A stretch of 64,000 nucleotides of DNA. It comes from Amaranthus tricolor. Its lineage: Eukaryota > Streptophyta > Magnoliopsida > Caryophyllales > Amaranthaceae. Both the position numbers and the translations under genes were made by a program. Under the pieces are notes generated by a model. It was not told the origin of the DNA. It saw nothing but the letters and a program-made list of their open reading frames with translations, and did no database searches. Below are positions 12,348 to 24,813 of the stretch, in pieces. Each line of letters opens with the position of its first letter. Positions within the stretch are counted from its first letter, which is position 1. The stretch is taken from assembly GCF_026212465.1 (NCBI RefSeq), contig NC_080048.1, forward strand, positions 34,062,422 to 34,126,421. Direction: 5' to 3'.

Positions 12348-12830
12348 GGAAATTTCTGCATGATAGTATCAAATTTTCATAAAATATCAGTGGTAGTAGT
12401 TTTGTAAGATTTTTCCACTTGATACCATCCAGTTATGCTTATCTAACTGCCGTAGCATTTTCCGTTAAATTTCTATCAATTTCCGTTTAATTCACCATTT
12501 TGCCGTTTCTACTCTAATTAAGTGTTGGTTATTGTCTTTGTAATTTTCCCCGTGCTCTCAAATGTTTAATTCACCATTTTGACGTTTAATTCACCGTTTA
12601 ATTCATCAACACTCTAAAATGTTTAAGGCAAATTATAAAGATAAGAACTAACATTTAATAAGGGTAGAAACGTCAAAATGATGAATTAAACGGAAATTGA
12701 CAAGAATTTAACGGAAAATGCTACGGCAGTTAGATAAGGCATAAACTGGATGCTACCATGTGGAAAAGTCTTACAAAAGTGCTACCACTGGTGTTTCATG
12801 AAAATTCGATGCTACCATGTGGAATTTCCC
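12348..12830. mobile_element. Foldback (palindromic) MULE-like MITE, 483 bp
   Basis: The left half is the reverse complement of the right half for about 200 bp or more: GTAGCATTTTCCGTTAAATT is near 12453 on the plus strand and near 12700 on the minus strand. The ends are GGAAATTYC. The flanks carry ATATTTAA at 12340-12347 and again at 12832-12839, a likely 8-9 bp target duplication. The same family makes the larger element at 57542-58489. Confidence 0.7.
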
Positions 12831-13859
12831 CATATTTAATTATACATCTTTGGCCAATTATATTGAAAATGGTGAATCATACAATATTATTAAAAAAAAT
12901 CACTTTTCCTCATTTTCTATTTTTATGTTTTTTAATTTTAAAAAACACTAAAAATTGAAAAGAAAAAACGACAACGAAAAGCGGTATAACTTTCAGATTC
13001 AATAGTCATTACACCTTTTTATTTTGTTAAGAACCTTTTCGGTCCTTTGGTGAGCTGAGCACTCATGAATCATCCAAATCTAGTTCATTATTCTTCTTTC
13101 TTACATCCCCACACCCTGAACATAGTTTTTTTTATAAACAAAAGATGCTAAGACTGAGTATGATTATATGATGATGATAAGTTTAGTTTTAAATACATGT
13201 TTTACGTATAAATAAGATTTAATGATTTAATGACATGAAATCTGACTTTTATTTTAATTGGAGTAAATATTTAATTTTTCAGTAAGGTTCTGAAATTGAT
13301 TATTAGATAGGTATTACATATCTATTCTATCTAATTAGAAAAATTATCTAGCGATTGCTTTTAGTATTGCTTGCAATCTACTGAAGAATGACACATAACC
13401 AATGGTACGTGGCTATTACTTCTATTTAAAACAAGGGTTTAATTTTGAATGTCAATGATATACCTGGAAATCTTGTGCTGTTGATTTGTTTATTCGTATA
13501 TAATTTGATGCGTAAGCGTAATCGGACAAACTAACCGCCCTTGGACGATGCATGAGATATTTAATTTAATGGCGCTAATTTTGCACGTGCGGCGGATTTA
13601 ATAGTTAATATAATAATACTATGAGGAACATAATACAGAATATTAAAATCATATAGATACTTGTACTTTGCAAGAAAAGTAGAAATTTTTTTTAGTTAAT
13701 TATGTACTTATATTATATTTGTTTTAAGGTTAATAGTTATTTTTTAAAACACATTATACAAATTTCTTGCCAAACCATATATATTATATTCGTCCAAACA
13801 TTTATTATTTATTATTAATAAGATAGTTATTTTTATGTGATTTTTAAGAATAATTGTCT
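12831..13859. other. Intergenic, nothing recognised
   Basis: AT-rich DNA without a supported gene or clear repeat ends. Confidence 0.4.
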
Positions 13860-15600
13860 TGAATAGTATTTTATTTCGTTCATTTGCTTTGAATAATCTA
13901 ACTTTTGATTTATTTTTTGATAATTTAACATTTTTAACATATTTGCTCATGACATAACCTCAAACATAAAATCCTGCTATAATTAGGTTATCCTGTGAAA
14001 AAAAAGTAATTTTAAATAATTTTATCTTTCACTCATCTGATGTAAATAATCTCACTTTTAAATTATTTTTGATAATCCAATCTTTATAATAACGCATTTG
14101 CTCGTGAGATACCCTCAAACTCTTTTACTACTTTAACAGGTAATTTTGTTCACTAAAAAAAAGAAATTTGAAAAGGAAAAACCCCTCCCATGTCCCTACC
14201 TCTTCCATCACCCCTAACCCTTACACCACACAACCTTCCACCTCCTGCACCACCCAGCGCCCACCCACTACTTCTTCCCCCAGTCACCTCTCCCATCGTG
14301 CCTTTTTTACGCAACTAAGCTATTAACCAGAACTACATAATCCTCTCCAATCCCTTCCTTTCCCATCACCTTATCAACACCATCTTTGTAACTCAAACTC
14401 TAAACCTAGCCTGACGGAACACCCTTCCTCTTCCCTTTTTTCCCCTCACCAAAAACCATAATTCTCTTTGTCGGGTGGGGGCATCATCATTGGTGTCAAG
14501 TGACCAAGCAAAGACGTCGCGAAGTAATTGTGGGTTTGTGGGTTGCGACATATGCATATGGCTGAGATAGCACAAAAAGTGACGCGGTATGAATCGTAGA
14601 AATTTGGGTTTACACGCAGTGTGTGTGAGGGGATGGGGGAGGTCGTCAGTAGGGGGAGAGGGCTACATAGTAATGGTAGAGGTGGGCTAAGGTGCAGTAG
14701 TGGCGAAACTTGAACAAAATGTTAGGCTGGACGGAGTAAACAAAAAAATTAAATTCAACTAAAATACAGCCAATCAATACAACCAAAAATTATAATATAA
14801 ATTTCAAATCAAATTAAAGTTCGATGCTTTTTTAGCACTTTAAAATTGTCTATAATCTCATTGACACTATATGTCTTTGCTATTTGTCCTATAAATGTAT
14901 ATTACTAAACTATCGGCAAGAAAATCGTCGTCCATTTTGTTTCGAAGTTTTGTCTTTACTATCTTCATAATAGATTATTTTATGGTATGAGTTTTCAGTG
15001 ATTCAAGTAGTTACTTATTCAAACTAATTATCAAATATAGATAAGAAAATTTAATTTAAATATAAAACAAATCTTTATCATTCAATTGTGGATAGTAAAT
15101 TTAATTTTTGATTTTGTCAATTTCCTTCCAATCCCTTTCTTCTTTTTTCGTTATTTTTTTAGTTGTTAAAATATGATAATTTCATTTCTAATTTAATAAG
15201 TCATTATTACTTAGAAGATTCTTTTTTTTATTTTGTTTCAGTTATTCTCTTCCTTTAGTTGTGTTGCTTTTATTTGTTGGACTAAAATTATAAAAAAAAA
15301 TATATAAAATAACAGTTGTATATTAAAAAAAATTTGCCGAAAATCTCGGAGAGGCGAAACCCCTACCCGCCCATAACAAAGTTCTGCCTCTAAGGTGGAG
15401 GGAGGGGTGGGGAATGAGTTATATAATAGGTAAAAATGTTTGAAGTTATGTCATGAGCAAAAGCGTTGCAAAATTATAAAAGTAATTCAAATGTGTAATT
15501 TTTCACAACGAATATGTAATTGTGGGATTATTCAAAATAATTTTTTTCTTTTTTATTTTTTTTACAGGGATAATATGTTATAGCAGATTTTAAGTTTAAA
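13860..15600. mobile_element. Probable TIR element carrying GC-rich cargo
   Basis: A unit reading TGCTATAA...TTATCC.TGTGAAAAAAA...AATAATCTCAC...GCTCATGACATAACCTCAAAC begins at about 13972 and is partly duplicated just left of it. It returns in reverse orientation at about 15425-15590. Between the arms, 14175-14740 is much richer in G and C than the arms and has a 60-codon open frame on the minus strand (14393-14575) with no family I recognise. A second GC-rich patch lies at 15335-15415. I read this as a MULE-like element that picked up foreign DNA. The target duplication could not be fixed. Confidence 0.45.
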
Positions 15601-15846
15601 GGGTATTCTACGAATAGAGTTGTTCATTCGGATCATTGGGTTAATTTTCGATCATATGTTTTTGGTTGATTTAAAACTGGGTCTTGTGTTCACATTGTTT
15701 TTACAATATTATAATGTTAGGAAAAATAATAAATTAAAAACGAAATATTAATAAAAACTAATTTATTTCTTTTTTTCAAATAATAAAGTAGTATCAAATA
15801 TATGAAAATTTAGTTTATTTTTATAACCTATAAGACTTTAATTTTA

Positions 15847-16247
15847 GGAAAAATTACCTAGAATAATCCCACCTATTGATTAACCATGAATAATCCCAAC
15901 TTTGAAGGATATTTTTCTAGAGTGAACCCGGTAACCGGATGACTTAGCTTACTATAACAAGTTTTATTTTTTTACAAAAAAAGATAAATTAAAATAAAAT
16001 ATCGAAAAAAATGTAAAAAAAATGTTCGAAAAATTTTATGATTTTTTTATTATTTAGAATTTTTTATGTAAATTTTAAAATTTTTCTCTAATTTTTAAAT
16101 TAATTTTCAGTTTATTTTTTTGGTGAATTACCTACTATAGCAGGTCACTGGGTTAGCCTATAAAATGAAGATTATACATAGTTAATCAATAAGTGAGATT
16201 ATTATAAAAAAATCATTAAAAAATTAAATTATTCTAGGTAATTTTTC
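15847..16247. mobile_element. MITE family A, copy 1 (long TIR)
   Basis: GGAAAAATTACCTAGAATAAT at the left is mirrored by ATTATTCTAGGTAATTTTTC at the right. The inverted similarity continues inward through GATTAACCATGAATAATCCC. Copies 2 and 3 are at 24392-24813 and 27417-27743. It has no coding frame. The 16-bp core of the end suggests a non-autonomous MULE-like family. Confidence 0.65.
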
Positions 16248-17247
16248 TCACCATTTTATAAACCTTGGTACAATGCAAGGTCCAATAAACATCTAAAACA
16301 ACTCTAAATTGAAAAGAATAAGCCAAGTAGCCAACTCGACACAAACAATAATTAATTGAAGATGGTTTATTTGTTCTAGAAGCTAAAAAGGTATGACTCA
16401 ACATATAACTGCTCGATTTCCCAATTTAATCTCATTAATTAAGATTTAAACAAACACGCCAGCTTCAATAGATGTTGACACAACGGTTATCTGATACAAA
16501 TTATCAATTTTTTTTTTGGAATGATTAATGATAAGCTATGAAATTCAAAATCTTATATGAAAAAAGCTTTATTTATTCTAACTGAAATAAAATTAATTAT
16601 AAAATATTAATGGGTTATATTAATGGGACGGCATGTGTAACACCATTGAATTCTATAATGCTATGTTATACTCTTTTATCAATCATATTACAAATGAAAA
16701 TATTAGATTAAATTAAAAAGTAAAGGTGTGAAGGATGCAAGGGCTAGAAATGTATATTTGTAGAAATAAATAACTTAGACTTATAAAATTATGAATAAAA
16801 AATCTCATTTCAATTTAAAAAGTAATTTAGATCGAAATTCGAGTTGAATTTTTAGAAATGAAACATATTAAATTAAATTTGTATCATGAAGTAACTAAGA
16901 AGAACCAATGTATTAGATCTTTTTAGACAAAATGTAAAGATAGGCATAAAAAATTTAGAAATGAGAAAGCAAATTATGAGCACAACCATTGATACCATGT
17001 TTGTTTCGACTTAGTTTATGCTTAGATCACATTTATGTTTTATATTAGGCAGTTGTCAAGTACTATTGGTTCATTGGTCATTAAACATTAGTTGTTGAAT
17101 TTTGGCCTGTTTAAGTGCAGAAAGTATAGATTCAACTATATTGCTACATAATTTCAGATAAATAAGGGCATTTTTATGAAAATTCGCTATGCAATTGGAC
17201 ATAGGTCAATTTGACCGGTATTCAAGAGTTAATGTTGGCCTTGTATA
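16248..17247. other. Intergenic, nothing recognised
   Basis: AT-rich and stop-rich in all frames. No supported gene or repeat edges were seen. Confidence 0.45.
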
Positions 17248-18168
17248 CTAGGTTGCACTAAAACGGACACGGACACGGACACAGACACGGACACAACACC
17301 GGTACGGGAAAACGCCAACTTAAAAATGGCGGACACGTGGACACGAAAATGGTAATATGATAAATATATCAAATTAAAGATAATTTTACAATCTTTCATT
17401 TGATATATGTAAATAAACACTTTAAAAACATAAACTCACATAAAATGCAAATAAGTACCAAATAAACAACATAGGTATTTAAAATTAGTTATACAAACCA
17501 AATCAAAGAAAACCAAATAAATAAGTAAATTTAAATTTGATCATCACACATCATCCATATGACATCCATCATCATTCTCCGCTACAAAAGTAGTTTCCAA
17601 CTCGGGCTTATCGAGAGAAAGATCCGCCATGCCAAGACAAATAGAATCTTCTCATTTAAAATTGTAAGTAATCATTTAAATGTTATAAATGATCACTTTA
17701 AGACAAAAAGTATATATGTGAGACCGTCTCATTTAAGAATTAGTGATGAACATAATAATACTAACCAATCAACATAAGTAATTTACAAATTTTAAGTGAT
17801 TGTGGTGCGGTTTGGGGCAACAAATGGTGGTGCGTGGTTTGTGGCCTGCTGAGGTGGCCTAAATGCATGAGTATAGGAGCAGAGAACGTGAGGATGTCAG
17901 TAGCGATTGTGGCGCACATATTGAAGGAGAAGGCGGCGATGCTAGTAGTGCTCACATGTGGTGGCAGAGAAAGAAGAGGAAAAAAGAATTTTTTTTTTTT
18001 ATTTTTTTTAAAAAAAAACGTCTCCTTAACTGCTTGCCGTGTCCGCGTGTCCGAAAAAATATTAAAATATTGGACACTTAATTTGGCGTGTCGGACACGA
18101 ATTTTTGCGTGTCCGTCGCGTGTCCGACACGGGACACGCCAGTCCAGGGACGTGTCCGTGTATTCCAG
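17248..18168. mobile_element. hAT-like non-autonomous element with GGACACGGACAC subterminal repeats
   Basis: It is flanked by a perfect 8-bp duplication CTTGTATA (17240-17247 and 18169-18176), the size typical of hAT transposons. The subterminal zones are built from GGACACGGACAC on the plus strand at the left and its complement (GTGTCCG) at the right, so they are inverted to each other. The interior holds a GC-richer block (about 17815-17970) followed by long A and T runs. Open frames of 64-133 codons here follow the repeats and composition and show no domain. Confidence 0.65.
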
Positions 18169-20599
18169 CTTGTATATGGCATCTTACATAATAATAATAA
18201 TAATAATGGCAATAATTCAGCCTCATCAAAAATAGTGGCTAACAAATACATGAGACCTACCCCTATCGATGGTGCAGCAGAATTCAAGCCACTCCGTACT
18301 TGATTGTTTGCCAACATCAAGTTAAACTGAACATTTCCAAAGAAAGAGAGCTACAAGATATGTATTTTTATCGAGTTTTAGATGCCCAATTTGTTTGAAA
18401 GGATTCTGCCTGATGCCATAATAATTGTTATTAACCCACAACACCTAAATATTTTAAAACAATAATGCTCCATGATAAGTGCATTAATATATGCTTCATT
18501 TCTAGAGTATTAGAAATCATCTATAACAGTGTTGTAGTGACTTCTTCTTTATGGTTAGCCATGATGCCTTGAGCTCAATTTTTCTACTGTTGCTACTGCT
18601 GGTTGTTAAATGTCTTCTTAAACAGTATGTGCAGCTCGGAACGGTGGATGGCATAGTACACCTAACCACGACTCTGCTGATCTTCAATTGCACGCCATTC
18701 ATTCTGGAAATCATCCACCATATTGACAATTTAGAGTCAACCAAAATTCATCCGCATAAAAACAAGAATGAAAAATAATACAAACTAACTAAAATTCTTC
18801 AATTTATCCACATATCATTCAGCTCAATTCTTAGTTTTAAAAAGTGCAAGGCACACTGGCACAAAAGGTTTTTAGACCCTAGGCGCAAAGAGTAGGGCGA
18901 AGGGGCGAGCTAGTTGCCCTATATACCTCCGCCACTGAACACGGCTATGATTTATTTTAGGCCTATTTAATTCTAAACTCATTTGAACTCATTTTAGAAC
19001 TAGACTCAACCTATCGTCTCACATCAAATATAATTATATTAACAAAAATTGGTATCGTACGAATAATTAGATTAAGATTGATTTAAAACCTATTAAAGAG
19101 TCATTTATAACCCTAAAGGCCCATACCCATAAATTCCAATTCGTCTAGATACGTCCAAATTTTTCATGCTCTATAAAATGATGTCAAAATTTTAAATATT
19201 GATGTGAGTCGGACTCAACAAGACCCAACCAACCTATTATCATCGCTAAGTTGAGGTAAAACAAAGAAAACAAAATAAATTTTTGTGAAAGACAGTCTCT
19301 TTAAGAGACTATCTGAAATTAAGCCGACCCAATATATATTTTTTAAAATAATATAAGTAGGCATTAAAAATGATATAAGTAGATGTTTAAAATATTGAAA
19401 GTAGACATTAGGGATACGGTAAGTAAGCATTAAAGATAATATAAGTAGGCATTAATCTTTAATAGGTTGGGCTTGACGTACGTCTCTCCAAAAAGCAGCA
19501 AAAAAAACAAAATCTCGGTTGATTTAAAATGGAATTTTCTTTTTCCTGATTTCGCAATACTTAGAAAAAAGAGTACTATTAGTCTATAACATTCATTAGG
19601 ATTTATGGACATAGAAGAAACACACAAAAAATCAATTGTGGAGCAGATTTAGACGTTGACTTGAAGAATTATAGAATAGAAGTCGTCGTAACGAAAGTTC
19701 AAAGATGACGGCTATTAAATTCGGTACCACACAACACATTACACATGGACTAACATACATAATATACATGATGCATCATGTGATAAATAATCTAATACTT
19801 ATTTAACTAACCAAAGATGAAAGACTTGACGACCTACCAGCATATCATATTAGAGTTCTTTCATACTTAATTATTTTTAATTTAATTTATTACACTATGT
19901 ATGAAAACCATGTATTAATAGTATGAAACCTTCCATACTCAATATCAGTTTTAATTTCTCATTCAATCTTCAATAAAAATATCCTTACTTTTCTGCTTTC
20001 AATGACATTATTTTAGTAAAATACGGATAATCAAATTTTATCTCAATCGAAGAGTAAATATTATTTTATAAGAAATGTTTTGTGTTTGATTCTCATATAG
20101 TTTTCTCCTTCTCTTGTTGTACCCTGTGATATAAAAAATTAGGAGAAGATCTTCTCGTTATAATAGCCATGTAGCTAATAGGATAAAGTATATAAGTTCT
20201 TGACATGCAAGCATTTTGTTACCTGGAATGGCATTTGGTTTGGAACTTGGAACACGGGAAGGGGAACAGAAACAAGGAACATAATCTAGATTGACTCGGA
20301 AACGATTGGGTACGAGATACATTATGTATGAAAAAATATATCTGAAAAATAAATTAATTAATTAATTTTGTTGCTTTAAGATATTGTTTTTTGGTGGAAT
20401 TTTTTTAGTTTATAGATTTTCATCTTTTTTTTCTCTCGTCTTTTTTGTTTAATTTGTAAAAGAAGACCAAAATACCTTTTAGAAAAGGTCTTCTATCTCG
20501 GAACGTCACCTTGAGCGATTTAGATCGCGTTTGTTTGAGTATATATAACATATTATAGGGTCTTTACTACCTTCTCATACATGGCGTTAAATATTCTAT
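18169..20599. other. Intergenic with short transposon remnants
   Basis: No supported gene. An (AAT)n microsatellite lies at about 18187-18207. A minus-strand patch at about 18600-18735 has coding-like texture but is broken by stops. At 18840-18935 a GC-richer patch with AAAGTGCAAGGCACACTGG looks like a hAT-type end. At 19285-19490 the words AGAGACTATCTGAAATTAAGCC and TAAGTAGGCATTAAAGAT recur, as in a small MITE. Confidence 0.4.
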
Positions 20600-20760
20600 T
20601 TAAATGAGGGGTGGTTGATCAGATTCAAACCCGTGACCTCTTATCACACTAGCTTCTGATACCATGTCTAGGAACCATCTCAACCAAAAGCTTAAACTGA
20701 TCACTAAGGCCCCAGAGTATGTTATATATTCTAACAACGTTTTCTGGTGATTATGGACGA
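20600..20760 (-). repeat. tRNA-like / SINE-like patch
   Basis: On the minus strand the words ATGGTATCAGAAGC and, 25 bases on, GGTCACGGGTTTGAATCTG resemble parts of a tRNA (T-arm with a B-box-like GGGTTTGAATC). The spacing is wrong for a functional tRNA, and no acceptor stem can be formed. It is most likely a SINE or retroelement relic. Confidence 0.3.
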
Positions 20761-22758
20761 ACGTTTCCAGATCGCCACGTTCCATGTAACTATGCATGTA
20801 AGTATAGGAAATATCAATGTTTTTTTTCCTTAGAAGACGATTCAATTATATTCACAATAAATAAATAAATATATATATATAAAAGCCTAGTTGTGAATAA
20901 TGAAAGTAATTAAGGCCGTGGTAATCAACATATTGACAAGAATAAGTGAATTTGATACGGAAAATCTTAGTGAAGTAAAGAAAATACTTTTTATAGAGAT
21001 GATATCTTAATTAGTCAAAGGTAATACATTAAGAAAGTTTCATAATGCTTCTCCATAAAGAGTGAAAAAGTTGTCTACTCCACTATAGGTTTTCATTTTA
21101 AGCTCTCAAATCTCAATAGATAATTAATCTTTTATTTTAGTATTTTATTAAAACTTACAAACCCTAATAGGTTTTCATTTTAAGCTCTCAAATCTCAATA
21201 GATAATTAATCTTTTATTTTAGTATTTTATTAAAACTTACAAACCCTAAGTACAATGAATAAATTATCTTTAAAAAATCAACTTTTAAGTTCTTATTTTA
21301 TTTGAATTTATTTAAACTTTATTTAAACTTGTTCAAATTAAAGATCATACTCGTACTAAACAGTAAAAGTGAATCATCAATTAAGAATTTAAAAACAACA
21401 TAATTGAGGTATTTACTATCATCATGTATAAAATAGGAGACAATGGTAGGCAATCTCAGAGGAATAAATAGTGGGACAAATAAAAAGTGTGTTCAACTTT
21501 TGGTGTAATCGACTTATTGTATATATTACCAGCTATTATTGCACATTATGGTTGGTGAATTACTTCATGTAATAAAGCTTAGGCATGTACTCACACTACA
21601 TAATTTTTCCTTTCGTTTTCCGTCCTAAATTTTGCTTCATTTTTTTTTTTTTTTGTCATAGTTTATATTTTTTTTCTTTAATTGTTATTCATACATCAAA
21701 ATTTATCTTTTCATCTTATATATTTTCTTATTTTTTTTTATAAAATACATTTTTCTCCTTTCCTTTGATATTCTTATACTCCCCTCCTATTTAACTCGTA
21801 TTCTATTGACTTTTCACCAAATAGGTGATCAAATTGGCCCACATATGAAATAGAAAGAGCGTTGTATTCTTAAAATTAATAGAAATAAAGTTAAATTTGT
21901 AAGTATAAAAATATAAAAATATTAAATTTAATAAAAATAAATTGATAAAGTTAACATACCAAAAATAAAAATAAGATATTTAAAATGATTTGACTTGCTA
22001 ATGAAACAAGACGCGAGTAACAAATACTCGTAGCAAATGACGTAAGAGTTAAATTTCAATTTCCTAACTATTTACTCCTTCGCTTGAAGCAAACATTTCC
22101 GCCCAAAGAAGCAAAGAGTCAGAAGGAAACAAAGCACGGATTTTTTGACCTAATAGACATATTTCAAGTCCATTTCATTAAAAATTAATATTAACTAATT
22201 GTATTTATAATATCTATTTATATTATCTTTAATGTTAACTTAAAGTATTCTTAATATCTAATTTTAATATCTTAAATGTCAACTTATATTATTTTTAATG
22301 ATTACTTACAATATTTTCAAAAGTATATAATAAACCAGTCCAATTAAAAATTACAAGAATTTGCGTATTTTAGGTGGCCTAATAGCTCGTCTCGTTACTA
22401 ATATACTTCTACTTCTTTCATGAAATCAAGAGCCTTTTTCATTTAATAATTTAGGTGCTTTTCCTCTTGAAGCCTGTTGCTATTTTACATGCTAAGCGGC
22501 TCAGCGGGGTCACCTCTTATCTTCTGGTCCGAATTTTTTTTTGGTGCAATTAAAATCAGTTATAATCAGTAAAAATGAGTTGAATTAATAAAAATCAAGT
22601 AAACTAAGTATAACCTAATTTAAAAACACAAATACTCATAAGAGACTGCCTCAATATGAGGTTGTGATAATTTAACTCAAAAATTTTTTTTAAAAGAAAG
22701 CAAATTTAACATTTAACTTTAAAAAGAAAGCAGCATTGCATTCTTTTTGATGACTGAT
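20761..22758. other. Intergenic AT-rich DNA
   Basis: No supported gene. It contains poly-T-rich DNA at 21600-21780 and a perfect 82-bp tandem duplication (listed separately). At 22140-22400 a set of AATATCTAA/TTAATGTTAAC words suggests a decayed MITE. Confidence 0.4.
21086..21249 (+). repeat. Perfect 82-bp tandem duplication
   Basis: 21086-21167 and 21168-21249 are identical by eye, both starting TAGGTTTTCATTTTAAGC and ending ACAAACCCTAA. The lack of differences suggests a recent slippage or duplication, or an assembly artefact. Confidence 0.85.
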
Positions 22759-23170
22759 CGTGTGCTAGGATTTTTAATTATGTCTTTAATCTTTGTATTA
22801 AATATGTATTACTATTAATGTACAAACCCCTATAAATAGGAAGCTCATATGCTCATTTAAAATATCCACAAAAATGCACCCGGCCCAAAGACTAGTCTAA
22901 TCTCTTTTCTATTATAATTCTCCATATTTGAGAGTTCTTTGAACTCCTTTGTGATAATATAAGTGAGATACTACACACCAGAGGACGTAGTCATAATTGG
23001 GTGAACCTCATTAAATCTTTGTGTCGTTTTATTGCATTATTATCTCCTACAAAATCGATATCATTGATGGTGTAATTTGTTTGTCACAAGACTTCATATG
23101 CTCAATCTTGGTGATATTGAAATTTGAAACACGTCGTTTGAACTCTAATAGCATCGTTTTCAAATTTCAA
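22759..23170 (+). repeat. LTR-like repeat, copy 2 (plus orientation)
   Basis: It starts TGTGCTAGG and contains CCTATAAATAGG near 22831 (TATA-like), then the words shared with 6010-6450 on the minus strand (GAGGACGTAG, GGTGAACCTC, TCTCCTAC). Retroelement coding sequence is absent on both sides, so it is a solo LTR or fragment. The exact 3' end and the target duplication are unclear. Confidence 0.5.
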
Positions 23171-23479
23171 CTTAAAGTTATCCTTAAATGCATCAATTAA
23201 AAAAAATTTTAATTTTGACCTAAAAGTGATCAATTTTACATTAAGTGATCAATTTTTATTTATAAGTTTATAACATCAAATGGATCAATTATTTAAAGTC
23301 TTCAATTTCAATGTTAAAGTGATTAATTTGGACCTTAAAGGTATTAATTATAACCTTAAATTGATCAATAGTTAATCGCATATTGAAAAGAATATAATTA
23401 AGTCGTTTTGGCTATTAATCTCACGATAAGACGATCTCTCGCAAGAGCTATTGATTAGAATATATTTAGTTACCTAGTA

Positions 23480-23922
23480 CTCCCTTCTATTCACCACAAG
23501 TGTCCTATTTGCTTTTTGGATATTATTCATCTCTTACTCTTGATTTGTATTTTATTATTAATCTATAAGTTAAAACATAGTCAAGTGGAATGTTGTTTAA
23601 TTCATCTCAATGCAATGATTATTCATATTAACTTTCCATAATTTTTAATTATGCACAATTAGAGATATTTAAGATTGAATAAGTGCATTGGATATAGTGC
23701 ATAAAGTATATAGAAAATCCTAATCAACCACCGTGATTTGTAAATCACCATAAAAGACAACTAATAAAATAAGCAAAACACAAAAAAGATAAATTATAAT
23801 TTCAAAATTATCACCCTATCTAATCCCTTCACATGGGTGTGATTTGCCAAGTTGGCAAATAACGATTATTGACCTAGAGTTACTCATAAAGCATATAAAA
23901 TACTTGTGGTGAATAGGAACAG
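23480..23922. mobile_element. Stowaway MITE with TA target duplication
   Basis: The left end is CTCCCTTCTATTCACCACAAGT and the right end reads, on the minus strand, CTGTTCCTATTCACCACAAGT. Both ends abut TA (23478-23479 and 23923-23924). The start CTCCCT and the TA target are standard for Stowaway/Tc1-mariner MITEs. No coding frame. Confidence 0.8.
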
Positions 23923-23924
23923 TA

Positions 23925-24391
23925 TACTAATCCTCTAACAGATTTTATCTACCATTAAAAATTAATTAGATAGGTAGATTTTTATTTTTATTTCTTTCAG
24001 AGAAAGATAGGTTGATTTTTTACTAGCATGCATATTAAATATTTTCCGATATCTTAAGGGATAGTTTAAACTGTGGCTACTAGGTCTCTTTGACAAATAA
24101 TTAGCTGGTTTGATCAGTTTGAAGCATTAATTGATAAATAAATTGTTTAAGACAAGTTTTTAAACAAATTATTGTAGAAATGTTTGGATAAAATTAATCA
24201 TTAGTTAACGTATGTTTATTTAAAAAAAATTATTTTAAAAGGACAAAATCAGATGAAAAAGTTCAGTATAATAAAATAAATTTTTGACTTAATCTTGAAA
24301 TTTGAGTTTTCAATAATCTTAAAAGTAATTTATTAAATATATTTTAACTATTCGATCGATAAAAAACGAAAATAAAAATCAAAAAAATAAA
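23925..24391. other. Intergenic, nothing recognised
   Basis: AT-rich DNA with no gene and no clear repeat edges. Confidence 0.45.
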
Positions 24392-24813
24392 GGAAAAATT
24401 ACCTAGAATAATTCAGCTTTTTCATGATTTTTCTACAATAATTTCACCTAATGATTAATCGTGAATAATTCCAACTTTAGGGGTATTTGCCTAGAGTAAA
24501 CTTAGGTAACCCGTTGACCTGCTATAGCAAGTTTTATTTTTTAAAAAAAGATAAATTAAAATAAAATATCAAAAAAAATATTTTAAAAAATTTATCATTC
24601 AAAAACTTTTTTTAAAAATTTTCAAAACTTTTCTTTAATTTTACATTAATTTTCAATTTACTTTTTTGGTAAATTACCTAATATAGCAGGTCAATGGATT
24701 ACCTAATTTTACTCTAAACAATACCGCTAAAGTTGGAATTATTCATGGTTAATCAATAGGTGATATTATTGTTGGAAAATTATAAAAAAATTTAATTATT
24801 TTGGGTAATTTTT
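24392..24813. mobile_element. MITE family A, copy 2
   Basis: GGAAAAATTACCTAGAATAAT at the left and AATTATTTTGGGTAATTTTT at the right. The inner inverted words TGATTAATCGTGAATAATTCC / GGAATTATTCATGGTTAATCA match copy 1 (15847-16247). Confidence 0.65.

Noticed and set aside
17834..18235. A 133-codon plus-strand frame
   Set aside because: It crosses the GC-rich interior, poly-A/T runs and the right subterminal array of the hAT-like element. No domain; composition explained by the repeat.
18517..18744. Possible gene on the minus strand (75 codons), with a neighbouring frame reading MVDDFQNEWRAIEDQQ
   Set aside because: Coding-like texture for about 40 codons, but stops follow at once and no family is recognisable. 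At most a fragment.
20600..20720. Possible tRNA gene
   Set aside because: B-box-like and GTATCAGA words are present, but their spacing is too short and no acceptor stem or anticodon loop can be drawn.
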